64,000 bases of DNA from Pleomorphomonas oryzae DSM 16300 (GTDB taxonomy: Bacteria; Pseudomonadota; Alphaproteobacteria; Rhizobiales; Pleomorphomonadaceae): assembly GCF_000422965.1 (NCBI RefSeq), contig NZ_AUHB01000018.1:1-64000 (forward strand), in the 5' to 3' direction. Of the stretch, positions 33,607 to 42,363 are shown piece after piece (the stretch's first letter is position 1; every line of letters begins with the position of its first letter). Below the pieces are notes generated by a model that did no database searches, was not told the DNA's origin, and was given only the letters and a program-made list of their open reading frames with translations. The translations under genes and the position numbers were made by a program.

Positions 33607-34932
33607 ATGACCATGACCGTTTCCACCACCCCCATCGCCACCGATGAGCTGATCGCCATCAAGGGTGTCAGCCGCGTGTTCCCCAAGGCCAACGGCGATG
33701 ATCTGCGCGTTCTCGAAGACGTCGATCTCACCATCCGCTCCGGCGAGATCGTCGGCCTGCTCGGCCGCTCCGGCTCCGGCAAGTCGACGCTTCTGCGCAT
33801 CATCGCCGGCCTGTCCTCGCCTTCCTCGGGCGACGCGCTTTATCGCGGCAAGCCGATCTCCGGCCCGCCGAAGGGCCTCGCCATGGTGTTCCAGTCCTTC
33901 GCGCTGTTCCCCTGGCTCACCGTTTTGCAGAACGTCGAGCTCGGCCTTGAAGCCCTCGGCGTCGATGCCGATGAGCGGCGCAGCCGGGCGCTCGCTGCCA
34001 TCGACCTGATCGGTCTCGACGGCTTCGAAAACGCCTACCCGAAGGAGCTGTCGGGCGGCATGCGCCAGCGCGTCGGCTTTGCCCGGGCGTTGGTGGTCCA
34101 CCCCGAGATCATGCTGATGGACGAGCCCTTCTCGGCGCTCGACGTGTTGACGGCCGAAACGCTGCGCACCGACATCATCGACCTCTGGGTCGAGGGCCGG
34201 CTGCCCATGCAATCGGTGCTGATCGTCACCCACAACATCGAGGAAGCGGTGCTGATGTGCGACCGCATCCTGGTGTTCTCCTCCAACCCCGGCCGCATCG
34301 CCTCGGAAATCAAGGTCGAGCTGCCGCACCCGCGCAACCGCCTCGATCCCACTTTCCGCAAGCTGGTCGACAGCATCTACGCTCATATGACCCGGCGCGC
34401 CGAGCCGAAGACCACGGCAGAAACCGGCATTCCCGGCACCGGCGTCGGCATGGTGCTGAACCCCGTCTCCACCAACGAGATGGCCGGTCTCCTCGAAGCG
34501 CTGGCCGCCGAGCCCTTCCACGGCCGGGCCGACCTGCCGATCCTCGCCGACCGGCTGCAAATGGAGGCCGACGAGCTGTTCCACCTTGCCGAAACCTTGC
34601 AGCTCATTCGATTTGCCAACCTCAGCGAGGGCGATCTGCTGCTCACTGACGCCGGCAAGACCTTCACCGGCCTCGGCACCGACGACCGCAAGAAGCTGTT
34701 CGCCCAGCATCTCCTCACCTACGTGCCGATCATCGAGCTGATCCGCAGCGTGCTGGACGAGCGGCCGAGCCACACGGCGCCGTCGGTGCGCTTCCGCCAG
34801 CAGCTCGAGGACTACATGTCGGAAGACTATGCCGACGAGACGCTGAAGGCGGTGGTGGCCTGGGCGCGCTATGCCGAACTGTTCGCCTTCGACGAGAACG
34901 CCGACATGTTCAGCCTAGAAAATCCGGAATAA
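33607..34932 (+). CDS. NitT/TauT-type ABC transporter ATPase with C-terminal AAA-associated domain
   Basis: A 441-residue protein. Residues about 15-250 are the nucleotide-binding domain: Walker A GRSGSGKST, Q-loop VFQSF, signature LSGGMRQR, Walker B ILMMDEP-type MLMDEPFSALD, and switch His in THNIEE. Residues about 290-430 form the AAA-associated C-terminal domain found in this subgroup, beginning NEMAGLLEALAAEPFHGRADLP. It pairs with the fused permease 19 bp upstream. The start is ATG 33607 with GGAAAGG upstream. Confidence 0.92.
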   Translation: MTMTVSTTPIATDELIAIKGVSRVFPKANGDDLRVLEDVDLTIRSGEIVGLLGRSGSGKSTLLRIIAGLSSPSSGDALYRGKPISGPPKGLAMVFQSFALFPWLTVLQNVELGLEALGVDADERRSRALAAIDLIGLDGFENAYPKELSGGMRQRVGFARALVVHPEIMLMDEPFSALDVLTAETLRTDIIDLWVEGRLPMQSVLIVTHNIEEAVLMCDRILVFSSNPGRIASEIKVELPHPRNRLDPTFRKLVDSIYAHMTRRAEPKTTAETGIPGTGVGMVLNPVSTNEMAGLLEALAAEPFHGRADLPILADRLQMEADELFHLAETLQLIRFANLSEGDLLLTDAGKTFTGLGTDDRKKLFAQHLLTYVPIIELIRSVLDERPSHTAPSVRFRQQLEDYMSEDYADETLKAVVAWARYAELFAFDENADMFSLENPE

Positions 34933-35135
34933 GCGCTCTCACCGCAACGGCTCGGATTTATCGAGCATTGGGTCAACATTTAACATTGCACTCAAAAGAT
35001 GAGAAAGATGCGCGTCGTATGTTGATGTAGCAACCGGGTCCGGCTTCAGAAGACGCGTCCGTCAGAAACACCTTCTGTCGGCGAACAGCGTGTCATTCCA
35101 TATGGACTCACCTTGAGCGCCCGGAGGGCCGCCGC

Positions 35136-36053
35136 ATGCAGACAGCCGCGCGCCGCCTGGCTCGATTGGCCAAGCTGCATGGCCGCCCGGAGCGGGTCTC
35201 CTACGGGCCGATCGAACTTGAGGTGACCAACGTCGAACGGGCCGTGGCCTTCTGGACGTCGGCCCTCGGCATGACGCCACGCCCGTCCAAGGACGGCGTT
35301 GCCCTCGGTACCCGCTCGCAAACGCTGCTCGTCCTGCATGGCGGCGCCAGGGAGTCGGCCCAACAGCGCCGCTACAGCGGCCTTTATCACGTTGCTATCG
35401 GCGTGCCCGATCAGGTGGAGTTCTCGCGCCTGCTTGCCCGGCTGATCGGCAACCGCATCTCCGTATCGGCCGATGACCACGTGATGTCGAAGGCGCTCTA
35501 CTTTCACGATCCCGACGGTATCGGCATCGTCATCGCCCATGAAACGCCGACACGCTTCAGTCACTTCGGCGATTTCGCGCGGGGCGTGGAACTGTTCGAT
35601 ACCGAGGGACGGCCGCATCCCGGCCGTGCACCGCTCAATGTCGCCGAGGAACTCGATCACGCCCGAAACGCCGATCTCGATGCCGACCTCGCCGAGGGCA
35701 CGCGCATTGCCTATCTCAATCTCAGCGTTCCCGACCTCGCCGCCGCCGTCGCCTTCTACGAACGTTTGGGCTTCGTTCGTAATCTGATGGTGCCGCACAT
35801 CGGCTTTGCCGATCTCGGGGCCGGCAGCACCTACACCCACCGCATCGGGTTCAACACCTGGCTTGGCCCCGACAGCCCACCGGCTCCCAAGGGCAGCGCG
35901 CGGCTGAGGCGTTTTCACCTGCACCTGGCGGAGCAGGAGGTTTTCACGGCGGCAAGCCACCTGCCGGACGCCGCCGACGACGTCGACGGTCGTCTCCGCT
36001 TCATCGATCCCGGTGGCATCGAGGTGATCCTCTCACCGCCAAGCCAAAGCTGA
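35136..36053 (+). CDS. VOC-family protein, catechol-dioxygenase-like
   Basis: A 305-residue protein with two vicinal-oxygen-chelate modules (about 25-130 and 180-290). The N-terminal one resembles extradiol dioxygenase subunits of the CatE/YfiE type: YGPIELEVTNVERAVAFWTSALGM, then GLYHVAIGVPD and ALYFHDPDGIGIVIAHE with His and Glu metal ligands. The second module has LNLSVPDLAAAVAFYERLGF and a late IDPGGIEVIL. Enzymatic substrate is unknown. The gene stands alone. Confidence 0.83.
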   Translation: MQTAARRLARLAKLHGRPERVSYGPIELEVTNVERAVAFWTSALGMTPRPSKDGVALGTRSQTLLVLHGGARESAQQRRYSGLYHVAIGVPDQVEFSRLLARLIGNRISVSADDHVMSKALYFHDPDGIGIVIAHETPTRFSHFGDFARGVELFDTEGRPHPGRAPLNVAEELDHARNADLDADLAEGTRIAYLNLSVPDLAAAVAFYERLGFVRNLMVPHIGFADLGAGSTYTHRIGFNTWLGPDSPPAPKGSARLRRFHLHLAEQEVFTAASHLPDAADDVDGRLRFIDPGGIEVILSPPSQS

Positions 36054-36210
36054 CCGGCAAGCGGTCGATCTCACAACCCTCGACCGCACGCAAAAGTGAG
36101 CGCCCCGCACCGGACGCCCACCAGAACGGGCTTGCCTTGACAACCAAAACCATCGCAATTCGCCATTCACTCCGCTCCAGACTCACCCCAGCCAGGAAGA
36201 GCCCGCAGGA

Positions 36211-37059
36211 ATGAACGACGCCTCCCTTGCGAGGGCTCGCCGCTGGCGGTCCGCCGCCCTGCTCGCCGCCGTGCTGGTGCTGGCCGGCTGCGCCTCGGTT
36301 CCCTTGCGGCAGGGCGGCACGCTGACGAGCTACGACCGGCTCGGCAAGGAAAGTGGCCTGCTCAGCAAATCCCGCGCCTATGCCGACAAGGACGCCCTGG
36401 CGACCGCCCGCACGGTGCGAATCCTGCCGACGGCCTTCTCGCCCCAGGCGGAAGCCCGGATTCCGATGAGCGGCGACCGGGATCTGGTGACGCGGGCGCT
36501 CGACCGTGCCGTCTGCGTGGCGCTCAGCGACCAGTACCAGGTAGTATCGCCCAGTCAGCCAGCCGACCTCACCATCCGCAACAACGTGATCGACGTGCTG
36601 CCGACCAACAAGACGGTGGCCGGCATTTCCACCGTCGCCTCGCTCGGCAGCAGCTTCGTGCTGCCGGTCAGCCTTCCCCGCATCCCGATCGGGCTCGGGG
36701 GCATCGCCATCGAAGGCGAGGCGCTCGATCGCATGAGCAACCAGCGCGCCGCTATCATCTGGGCGCGCGGCGCCAACTCCTTCACCGAGAACCCCAGGCT
36801 GTCCGACGTCGGCGACGCCTATAGCCTCGCTACCTCCTTTGGTGACGATTTCTCCGACGTGATCATCAAGGGCACGGACGCCTCGCTCCTCGATGTCCGC
36901 CTGCCCACCATGCAGCGGATCAAATCCTTCTTCGGCGGCCAGCCGAAATATCCGGCCTGCGACACCTTCGGCCGCGAGCCCGGCATTCCCGGCATGGTGG
37001 CCGGTATGGTCGGCGCGCCGCCCCAGTGGACCGACAAGCCGCCCGACGCGCGACGGTAA
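36211..37059 (+). CDS. DUF3313-type lipoprotein
   Basis: A 282-residue protein with a lipoprotein signal peptide ending in the lipobox LAGCA (Cys about 27), after two arginines at the N-terminus. The mature part, GGTLTSYDRLGKESGLLSKSRAY and RALDRAVCVALSDQYQVVSPSQPADLTIRN, fits the DUF3313 family of outer-membrane-associated lipoproteins. The C-terminus is proline-rich. Function unknown. Confidence 0.82.
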   Translation: MNDASLARARRWRSAALLAAVLVLAGCASVPLRQGGTLTSYDRLGKESGLLSKSRAYADKDALATARTVRILPTAFSPQAEARIPMSGDRDLVTRALDRAVCVALSDQYQVVSPSQPADLTIRNNVIDVLPTNKTVAGISTVASLGSSFVLPVSLPRIPIGLGGIAIEGEALDRMSNQRAAIIWARGANSFTENPRLSDVGDAYSLATSFGDDFSDVIIKGTDASLLDVRLPTMQRIKSFFGGQPKYPACDTFGREPGIPGMVAGMVGAPPQWTDKPPDARR

Positions 37060-37325
37060 TCGGCAAGGAAACCATGCCTGGCGTTCTGATTCGAAGCTGA
37101 CTAACCTGTTAATAAACTGACCGAATTGACAAAACGCCGCTGCGAACGGTGCCAGCCTCGACGCGGCGGCACGAAACTGCGCAGTAACCCGTAGCGCGCT
37201 GACCGCTGCGGTTGCAGTTTCCGGCCCTGCCTGTTCTTGCAATGTAGTTTCTTGGTAGCAGTCGGCGGGATTCTACACTCCATTAACCATTCGCCCCCAG
37301 GATCGCCGCGTTCAGGAGACGACGC

Positions 37326-38888
37326 ATGGCGACCCCAATGGCTTCATCGCATTCGACTTTTTCCCACGGCATCCCGCAGGAGACGCGCCGCGCGGCGGTC
37401 CCGGCGGACCTCGCCAGCCAGATCGCCAGCCTGTTCGAAGCCCCGGTGCCCGACAACCGCCTCGATGAGCTGATCGCCAAGGGGGCCGACCTCGACGCTC
37501 TGGCCGCCGCGGTGGAACTCCACCTCTCCACCGCCCTGCCCACCTTGATGCGCAAGTCGCCCTTCGCCTTCGGTCGATCGGGTGCGGCCACCGAGCTCTG
37601 CCTTGCCTATGCCAAGGTACGGACGGCGCTGGAGCGCGCCGAGGCCGCCCGCCGCATCAGCACCGAAACCGGCAGCCTCAAGACCTGCTACACGCGCAAC
37701 ACCATCGGTCGCCTTGCCAGCACCATGTCCGATGTCAACGCCATCGCCGTGGAGCTCACGGGCCTCTCCTACAACATGGGCGAGCTCACCACGTCGTCGC
37801 AGGGCATGGCCAGTTCCACCGCCGAGATGGTCGCCTCCATCGGCGAGATTTCCAGGGCAAGCCACGAGGCGCTAGGTGAATCGCGCAGCGCCGCCGATGC
37901 CGCCGGGCATTCGACCGCCGCCGTGGAAAAGCTGCGGGTCGCCATGGGCCACATCTCCGTCACCACCTTGGATACCAAGGCCAAGGTGACCGAGTTGGAA
38001 GGCGCCTTCGACCAGATCGCGGAAACGCTGAGCGTCATCGATACCATCGCCAGCCAGACCAATCTCTTGGCACTCAACGCCACCATCGAGGCCGCGCGCG
38101 CCGGAGAGGCCGGCAAGGGCTTCGCCGTGGTCGCCTCCGAGGTGAAGGTGCTGGCCAACCAGACAGCCAGCGCCACGGAAAACATCAATGCCCGCATCGA
38201 GAGCATGCGTCAGGTCATCGAGGGCATGACCGCCGCCATGGCCAACACCAACACCGCCGTCGCCACCGGCGAGGCGGTGATCGACGAAGTGTCGGGTGCC
38301 ATGACCACCATCGGCGAGCGCGTCGGTACGGTGCTGACGCGCATCGACTCCATCGCCGCCGTGCTGGAAGAGCAGCAGGCCGCCAGTTCAGAGATCGCCA
38401 CCTCGGTCGATGCCGCCGCCTTCCTGGCCCAGCACAACCAAGCGCTCATGAAGCAGATGGCCGACAAGATCGCCGCCAGCAACACGCGCAATGCCGAGGA
38501 ATCCCGCAAGCTCTACAGCGACTCCACCAACCCGGCCATGCTGGTGGAAATCGCCAAGATCGACCACGTGCTGTTCAAGAAGAAGGTCACCGACACCCTC
38601 CTGGGTTACGAGAACCTTCAGAGCGGCAAGGTGACCGACCACCACGGCTGCCGCCTCGGCCTCTGGTATGACAAGGTGACCGACCCCAAGATCAAGAACA
38701 ACGCCGAGTTCCGCGCCATCGAAACCCCGCACGCTCGCGTCCACGAGGAGGCGGTGACCACGCTGAAGCTGTTCGAAGCCGGCCGCCACAAGGACGCGCT
38801 CACTCACCTCGCCACGCTCAACGAAGCGGGGGATGAGGTGTTCAGGCGGCTGGGGGATCTGGGGCGGACGGTGTTCGCGTGCGAGTGA
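37326..38888 (+). CDS. Soluble methyl-accepting chemotaxis protein with CZB zinc-binding domain
   Basis: A 520-residue chemoreceptor without transmembrane segments. The middle has the MCP signalling domain with hairpin tip [41 protein letters not shown]. The C-terminal 110 residues form a CZB domain: [13 protein letters not shown], then [13 protein letters not shown] and [11 protein letters not shown], giving the His3-Cys zinc site pattern. CZB receptors respond to oxidants such as hypochlorite through the zinc-thiolate, or to zinc itself. A cytoplasmic receptor of this type would report intracellular redox or zinc state. Confidence 0.93.
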   Translation: MATPMASSHSTFSHGIPQETRRAAVPADLASQIASLFEAPVPDNRLDELIAKGADLDALAAAVELHLSTALPTLMRKSPFAFGRSGAATELCLAYAKVRTALERAEAARRISTETGSLKTCYTRNTIGRLASTMSDVNAIAVELTGLSYNMGELTTSSQGMASSTAEMVASIGEISRASHEALGESRSAADAAGHSTAAVEKLRVAMGHISVTTLDTKAKVTELEGAFDQIAETLSVIDTIASQTNLLALNATIEAARAGEAGKGFAVVASEVKVLANQTASATENINARIESMRQVIEGMTAAMANTNTAVATGEAVIDEVSGAMTTIGERVGTVLTRIDSIAAVLEEQQAASSEIATSVDAAAFLAQHNQALMKQMADKIAASNTRNAEESRKLYSDSTNPAMLVEIAKIDHVLFKKKVTDTLLGYENLQSGKVTDHHGCRLGLWYDKVTDPKIKNNAEFRAIETPHARVHEEAVTTLKLFEAGRHKDALTHLATLNEAGDEVFRRLGDLGRTVFACE

Positions 38889-38919
38889 GGGCGCGTCGCG
38901 CCCGCGAAGAGCCGACGTA

Positions 38920-38948
38920 TTGACGTTGGGGATACAGAGCCGCATATT
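38920..38948 (+). promoter_or_regulatory. Promoter of the TacA-type antitoxin gene
   Basis: TTGACG (38920-38925) and CATATT (38943-38948) are spaced by 17 bp, a sigma-70-like promoter. The predicted transcript would begin at about 38955, at or next to the first possible start codon. Confidence 0.5.
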
Positions 38949-38954
38949 GTCCGC

Positions 38955-39290
38955 ATGTCGAAACTTCGCGCTTCCCCAAACGCCGGACCCACGGCCGAAA
39001 TGAAAAGCGGCCGTGCCTCGGCTGCCGAGACCAAAGGCAGCATCAATCTCAGGATGGATGGTGTTACGCGCCAACTCATCGATGACGCGGCGGCCGTGCA
39101 AGGCAAGACACGCACCGAGTTCATGGTGGAAAGCGCCCGCCGGCAAGCGATCGATGTGCTGCTCGACCAGCGTTTGTTCGCCTTGGAACCCGAACGTTAC
39201 GACGCCTTCATGGCCGCCCTTGACAACCCGCCCGTGCCCGGGCCGAGGCTCAAGGCGCTGCTCGGCCGGGTGCCAGCGTGGCAGAAATAG
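38955..39290 (+). CDS. DUF1778 (TacA-like) antitoxin
   Basis: A 111-residue ribbon-helix-helix antitoxin: GSINLRMDGVTRQLIDDAAAVQGKTRTEFMVESARRQAIDVLLDQ is the DUF1778 DNA-binding core, followed by a toxin-neutralising tail RLFALEPERYDAFMAALDNPPVP and a terminal region. It neutralises the GNAT toxin encoded by the overlapping next gene and represses the pair. The second Met at 39000 gives the more usual family length and is an alternative start. Confidence 0.9.
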   Translation: MSKLRASPNAGPTAEMKSGRASAAETKGSINLRMDGVTRQLIDDAAAVQGKTRTEFMVESARRQAIDVLLDQRLFALEPERYDAFMAALDNPPVPGPRLKALLGRVPAWQK

Positions 39291-39790
39291 CCAAACTCGG
39301 GGCACCCGTTCCACTATCTGCCGCACACGATCTCGCTGAGTTTGACTGCGGTGATCCCCAGTTGAACGACTGGTTGCGTCACCGAGCACTCAAGAACGAA
39401 AGTCGCTTTTCGCGCACTTATGTGGTGTGCGTCGGGCATCGTGTGGTTGCCTTTTATTGTGTCTCAGCCGGTTCGGTGGAGCGCGCAGTTGCCCCCGGCA
39501 AGCTCAGGCGCAACGCGCCCGACGCAATCCCGGTCTCGGTGATCGGTCGCCTCGCCGTCGACCGAGCCTATACCGGGAAAGGCCTTGGCACCGATCTTCT
39601 GGCCGATGCCTTGCGCAGGGTCGCCTTCGCTTCCCAAAGCATCGGCATCGGCGCCGTTCTGGTCCATGCCAAGGACGAGGCCGCCAGACGCTTCTATCTC
39701 CATGCGGCCGAGTTCATCGAATACCCTGACGGAAGCCGCACGCTGTTCCTGCCGATTGAGACTGTCGTCGCCACCCTCTCCCAGCCCTGA
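39278..39790 (+). CDS. GNAT-family acetyltransferase toxin (TacT-like)
   Basis: A 170-residue GCN5-type acetyltransferase paired with a DUF1778 antitoxin, overlapping it by 13 bp. It has FDCGDPQLNDWLRHRALKNE, the acetyl-CoA motif VIGRLAVDRAYTGKGLGTDLL, and a C-terminus RRFYLHAAEFIEYPDGSRTLFLPI with the catalytic Tyr. TacT toxins acetylate the amino group of charged tRNAs and block translation. GTG start at 39278. Confidence 0.92.
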   Translation: MAEIAKLGAPVPLSAAHDLAEFDCGDPQLNDWLRHRALKNESRFSRTYVVCVGHRVVAFYCVSAGSVERAVAPGKLRRNAPDAIPVSVIGRLAVDRAYTGKGLGTDLLADALRRVAFASQSIGIGAVLVHAKDEAARRFYLHAAEFIEYPDGSRTLFLPIETVVATLSQP

Positions 39791-39866
39791 AGTCCATCGC
39801 CGGTTTGGTGGAGGCGCGCTGCGGCCTCTATGAGGCGACCTGCCCCGCCAACCAGGGCAGTCGTAT

Positions 39867-40490
39867 TCACCCCGTCATGCTGCGATGCCGCTCCAGCTCG
39901 GCCACGGCGATATTGGCAACGGCCAACAGCTCCTCCGTGCTCGCCCCGTCGTGCCCTTGCACCGCCATGCCCTGGATCACCGTGGCAATGAAGCGTGCCA
40001 ACACCTCCGGATCGGTATCGGGCTTGAGCTCGCCCTCGACGATGGCCCGCTCCAGCCGGTCGCGATAGGCGGCAAGCGCCGTGCGCCGCAGGCCGATCAT
40101 ATGCTGGCCGACGGCACGGTTCTCCTCGGCCACGGCCAGCGCACCGGTGGAGATCATGCAGCCGCCCGGCCGATCGGCGCGGCTGTAGCGCTGGGCGTAG
40201 GTACGCAAGAGGCCGCTGATGGTCGCCACCGCGCTGGGGCCTTCCACGAGCAGCGTCCGCACCGGCAGGTTCATGTCCTGGCGGTACCAGTCCAGCGTTT
40301 CGAGATAGAGATCGGCCTTGGAGCGGAAGGCCGAGTAGAGGCTCTGCGGCGTGATGCCCATGGCCTCCGTCAGGTCGGCGATCGACGCGCCCTCGTAGCC
40401 GAGGCGCCAGAACAGCAGCGCCGCCGCCGCCAGCGCCTCGTTCCGATCGAAACTGCGCGGCCGGCCGCGCGAGCGCTTCTTATTTTCCAC
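39867..40490 (-). CDS. TetR-family transcriptional regulator
   Basis: A 207-residue TetR protein: RGRPRSFDRNEALAAAALLFWRLGYEGASIADLTEAMGITPQSLYSAFRSKADLYLETL is the DNA-binding domain. The C-terminal ligand domain is of the LmrA/YxaF type, with MISTGALAVAEENRAVG. The GTG at 40488-40490 has AAGAG eight bases upstream; the frame is open three codons further. It is divergent from a serine hydrolase gene and the shared region has repeats that are probably its operators (40491-40552). Confidence 0.88.
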   Translation of the reverse strand: MENKKRSRGRPRSFDRNEALAAAALLFWRLGYEGASIADLTEAMGITPQSLYSAFRSKADLYLETLDWYRQDMNLPVRTLLVEGPSAVATISGLLRTYAQRYSRADRPGGCMISTGALAVAEENRAVGQHMIGLRRTALAAYRDRLERAIVEGELKPDTDPEVLARFIATVIQGMAVQGHDGASTEELLAVANIAVAELERHRSMTG

Positions 40491-40552
40491 AATGATCACT
40501 CTTGAATTCAGTCTGCATACGGTATATTACGGAATGATCACTCCGTAATTCA
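40491..40552. promoter_or_regulatory. Divergent operator with two 20-bp direct repeats
   Basis: AATGATCACTC-nnn-AATTCA is present at 40491-40510 and 40533-40552, 42 bp apart (four helical turns). The second is inside a perfect 24-bp-class palindrome ATTACGGA...TCCGTAAT (40526-40549). Such sites flanking both divergent starts suggest cooperative TetR binding. Confidence 0.65.
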
Positions 40553-40563
40553 AGGGCAAGGCC

Positions 40564-41721
40564 ATGTATCATAGCTCTATCACATCCGCCGACGCCGATC
40601 TCCGCAAGCGTCTCGACCGCGTTCTCGCCCGCGCCGTTGATGAACAGCGCATCGTCGGCGCCGTCATGCTGGTGGCCCGCCACGGCGAGCTCGCCTATGC
40701 CACGGCCACCGGCCTTGCCGACCGCGAGGCCGACAGGCCAATGCAGCAGGGCGACGTGTTCCGCTTCGCCTCCCTCACCAAGCCCCTGGTCTCGGCCACC
40801 GCCATGGCGCTCGTCGAGCGCGGCCGCCTCGCCCTCGACGCGCCGATCACCGAGTGGCTGCCGGGCTTCCGCCCGGCGCTCGCCGACGGCACCCGCCCGA
40901 CCATCACTATCCATCATCTTCTGACGCACACCGCCGGCCTCGACTATCGCTTCAACCAGCCGGACGCCGGCCCCTATCGCGATCTCAACGTCTCCGACGG
41001 CCTCGACCAGCCCGGCCTCAGCCTCAGTGAGAACATCGCCCGCCTGCAACAGGCGCCGCTGATCTACGCCCCCGGCACCGCCTGGCGCTATTCCCTGGCC
41101 ATTGACGTGCTGGGCGCCGTGCTCGAGAAGGCCGGCGGCAAGCCACTCCCGGAACTCGTGGCAGAATGCATCACCGCCCCGCTCGGCATGACCGAGACGC
41201 GCTTCACCGCCAGCCCCGATACCACGCTGGTCACCCCCTATGCCGACGGCACCCCGCGCCCGGTGCGCATGGGCGAAACCCACGTTCTCCCCTTCGATGC
41301 CGCGCGCATCATCTTCACCCCCGGCCGGGCCTACGACCCCGCCTCCTACCCCTCGGGCGGCGCCGGCATGATCGGCACCGCCTCGGATTTCCTTCGCTTC
41401 TTGGAAGCGATCCGTGAGGATGGCGCCCCCATCCTTGACCCCGCCACCGTTGACCTGATGACCACCGTCCACGTGCCGCCCGAACGGATGGCCGTGCGCC
41501 CCGGCGTCGGCTTCGGCTACGGCGGCTCCGTCCTCGCCGATCCCGCAACGGCCGACAGCCCCCAAGCCGCCGGAACCCTTCAATGGGGCGGCGTCTACGG
41601 CCACAACTGGTTCATCGACCGGAAGAACGGCATCAGCTCGGTACTGCTGACCAACACGGCGCTGGAGGGGATGATTGGGCCGCTAACGGTTGAGGTGCGG
41701 GATGCGGTGTATGGGGTGTGA
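40564..41721 (+). CDS. Serine hydrolase, beta-lactamase class C family
   Basis: A 385-residue penicillin-binding-protein-like hydrolase. The SxxK motif is RFASLTKPLVSA, the Tyr motif is WRYSLAIDVLG (YSx in place of the typical YxN), and the HLLTHTAGL region is typical. No signal peptide is present, so it acts in the cytoplasm and is an esterase/lipase-like EstB type rather than a beta-lactamase. It is divergent from a TetR regulator, which likely controls it. Confidence 0.85.
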   Translation: MYHSSITSADADLRKRLDRVLARAVDEQRIVGAVMLVARHGELAYATATGLADREADRPMQQGDVFRFASLTKPLVSATAMALVERGRLALDAPITEWLPGFRPALADGTRPTITIHHLLTHTAGLDYRFNQPDAGPYRDLNVSDGLDQPGLSLSENIARLQQAPLIYAPGTAWRYSLAIDVLGAVLEKAGGKPLPELVAECITAPLGMTETRFTASPDTTLVTPYADGTPRPVRMGETHVLPFDAARIIFTPGRAYDPASYPSGGAGMIGTASDFLRFLEAIREDGAPILDPATVDLMTTVHVPPERMAVRPGVGFGYGGSVLADPATADSPQAAGTLQWGGVYGHNWFIDRKNGISSVLLTNTALEGMIGPLTVEVRDAVYGV

Positions 41722-41966
41722 GGGAAGGACTCTTCGTCCGCCTCTGAGCTACGAACTTCGCTATGCAATTTAAAACACGCTAAAGCGACCGCCAATCGGC
41801 ACCGCCGTGTCTGCGGACCAGCTCAACTTGCAAGACACCAGGAATCGTCTACCTCCGCAAAAGCCCAGATCGCGAAGAAAGATGGGAGGTTACTCAAACC
41901 TCTGGAAGACGCTGGTTGCCTCTATTCATACTGTAGCCGAAGTTGCCCATAGGCCAGACATGCAAA

Positions 41967-41993
41967 GGGCCTCAGCTGTCCAAGCTAAGGCCC
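41967..41993 (-). terminator. Hairpin following the tRNA-like sequence
   Basis: GGGCCTCAGCT and AGCTAAGGCCC arms pair with one mismatch; on the minus strand it is followed by TTTGC, a weak terminator tail. It is placed as expected behind a tRNA gene read on the minus strand. Confidence 0.45.
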
Positions 41994-41998
41994 CTAAA

Positions 41999-42103
41999 TG
42001 GTGTGGGGGGATGGATTTGAACCATCCGCGGTTCTTCCGGCTTAACAAGCTAAGAGCTCATATCATCTTCTTGTTGGCGCATGGCTGCTCTATCTGACCC
42101 CAC
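41999..42103 (-). tRNA. tRNA-like sequence, abnormal (possibly degenerate tRNA-Asn)
   Basis: Read on the minus strand there is a perfect T arm (GATGG-TTCAAAT-CCATC), then CCCCCAC, A and CCA. A matching 5' strand GTGGGGT lies 105 bases upstream. A TTGTTAA loop would present anticodon GTT. The D arm is abnormal: GAGC and GCTC can pair but enclose about 29 bases, and the anticodon stem has mismatches. This could be a decayed tRNA-Asn, an unusual tRNA, or a chance pattern. A covariance-model search is needed; I would not assume it is charged. Confidence 0.4.
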
Positions 42104-42363
42104 AGAACCGCGAGAGCGTCCACACCCGTTTTGAACGTTGCTTTCATGTACACCTCCTCCGTGCCGTCTAGGTTAAAAAACCAGTCCACGCAGAGCCAGA
42201 TTATGAACAGCCACGCTCCAACATCTCCAATGACGATACCCAAAGTCGCTAGTGCCGAACCTTGAATTCGTTGTGCTTCTTATAAAGAACCAAGCGAAAA
42301 GTCAAGCACTCAGAAATATAACAGCGGAAAACCATAAGAATATTATAAGAAAATTCAAATTAA

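Larger units (their letters stand above)
41722..42363. other. 642-bp AT-rich region with tRNA-like sequence and no clear protein gene
   Basis: GC content falls sharply relative to both flanks. Contents seen: a T-arm-plus-CCA tRNA-like sequence on the minus strand (41999-42103), a hairpin downstream of it, and a ribosome-site-led micro-ORF (42058-42147, minus). The AT-rich part beyond 42,240 holds nothing recognised. The region may be remnant foreign DNA. Confidence 0.55.

Noticed and set aside
40564-41721. Beta-lactamase resistance gene
   Set aside because: It has the SxxK motif but no signal peptide and lacks the YxN pattern of class C beta-lactamases, so an esterase-like role is more likely.
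42058-42120. Split tmRNA (ssrA) in the AT-rich region
   Set aside because: The T arm and CCA resemble the acceptor piece, but no tag reading frame of the expected ANDN type or partner half is visible.
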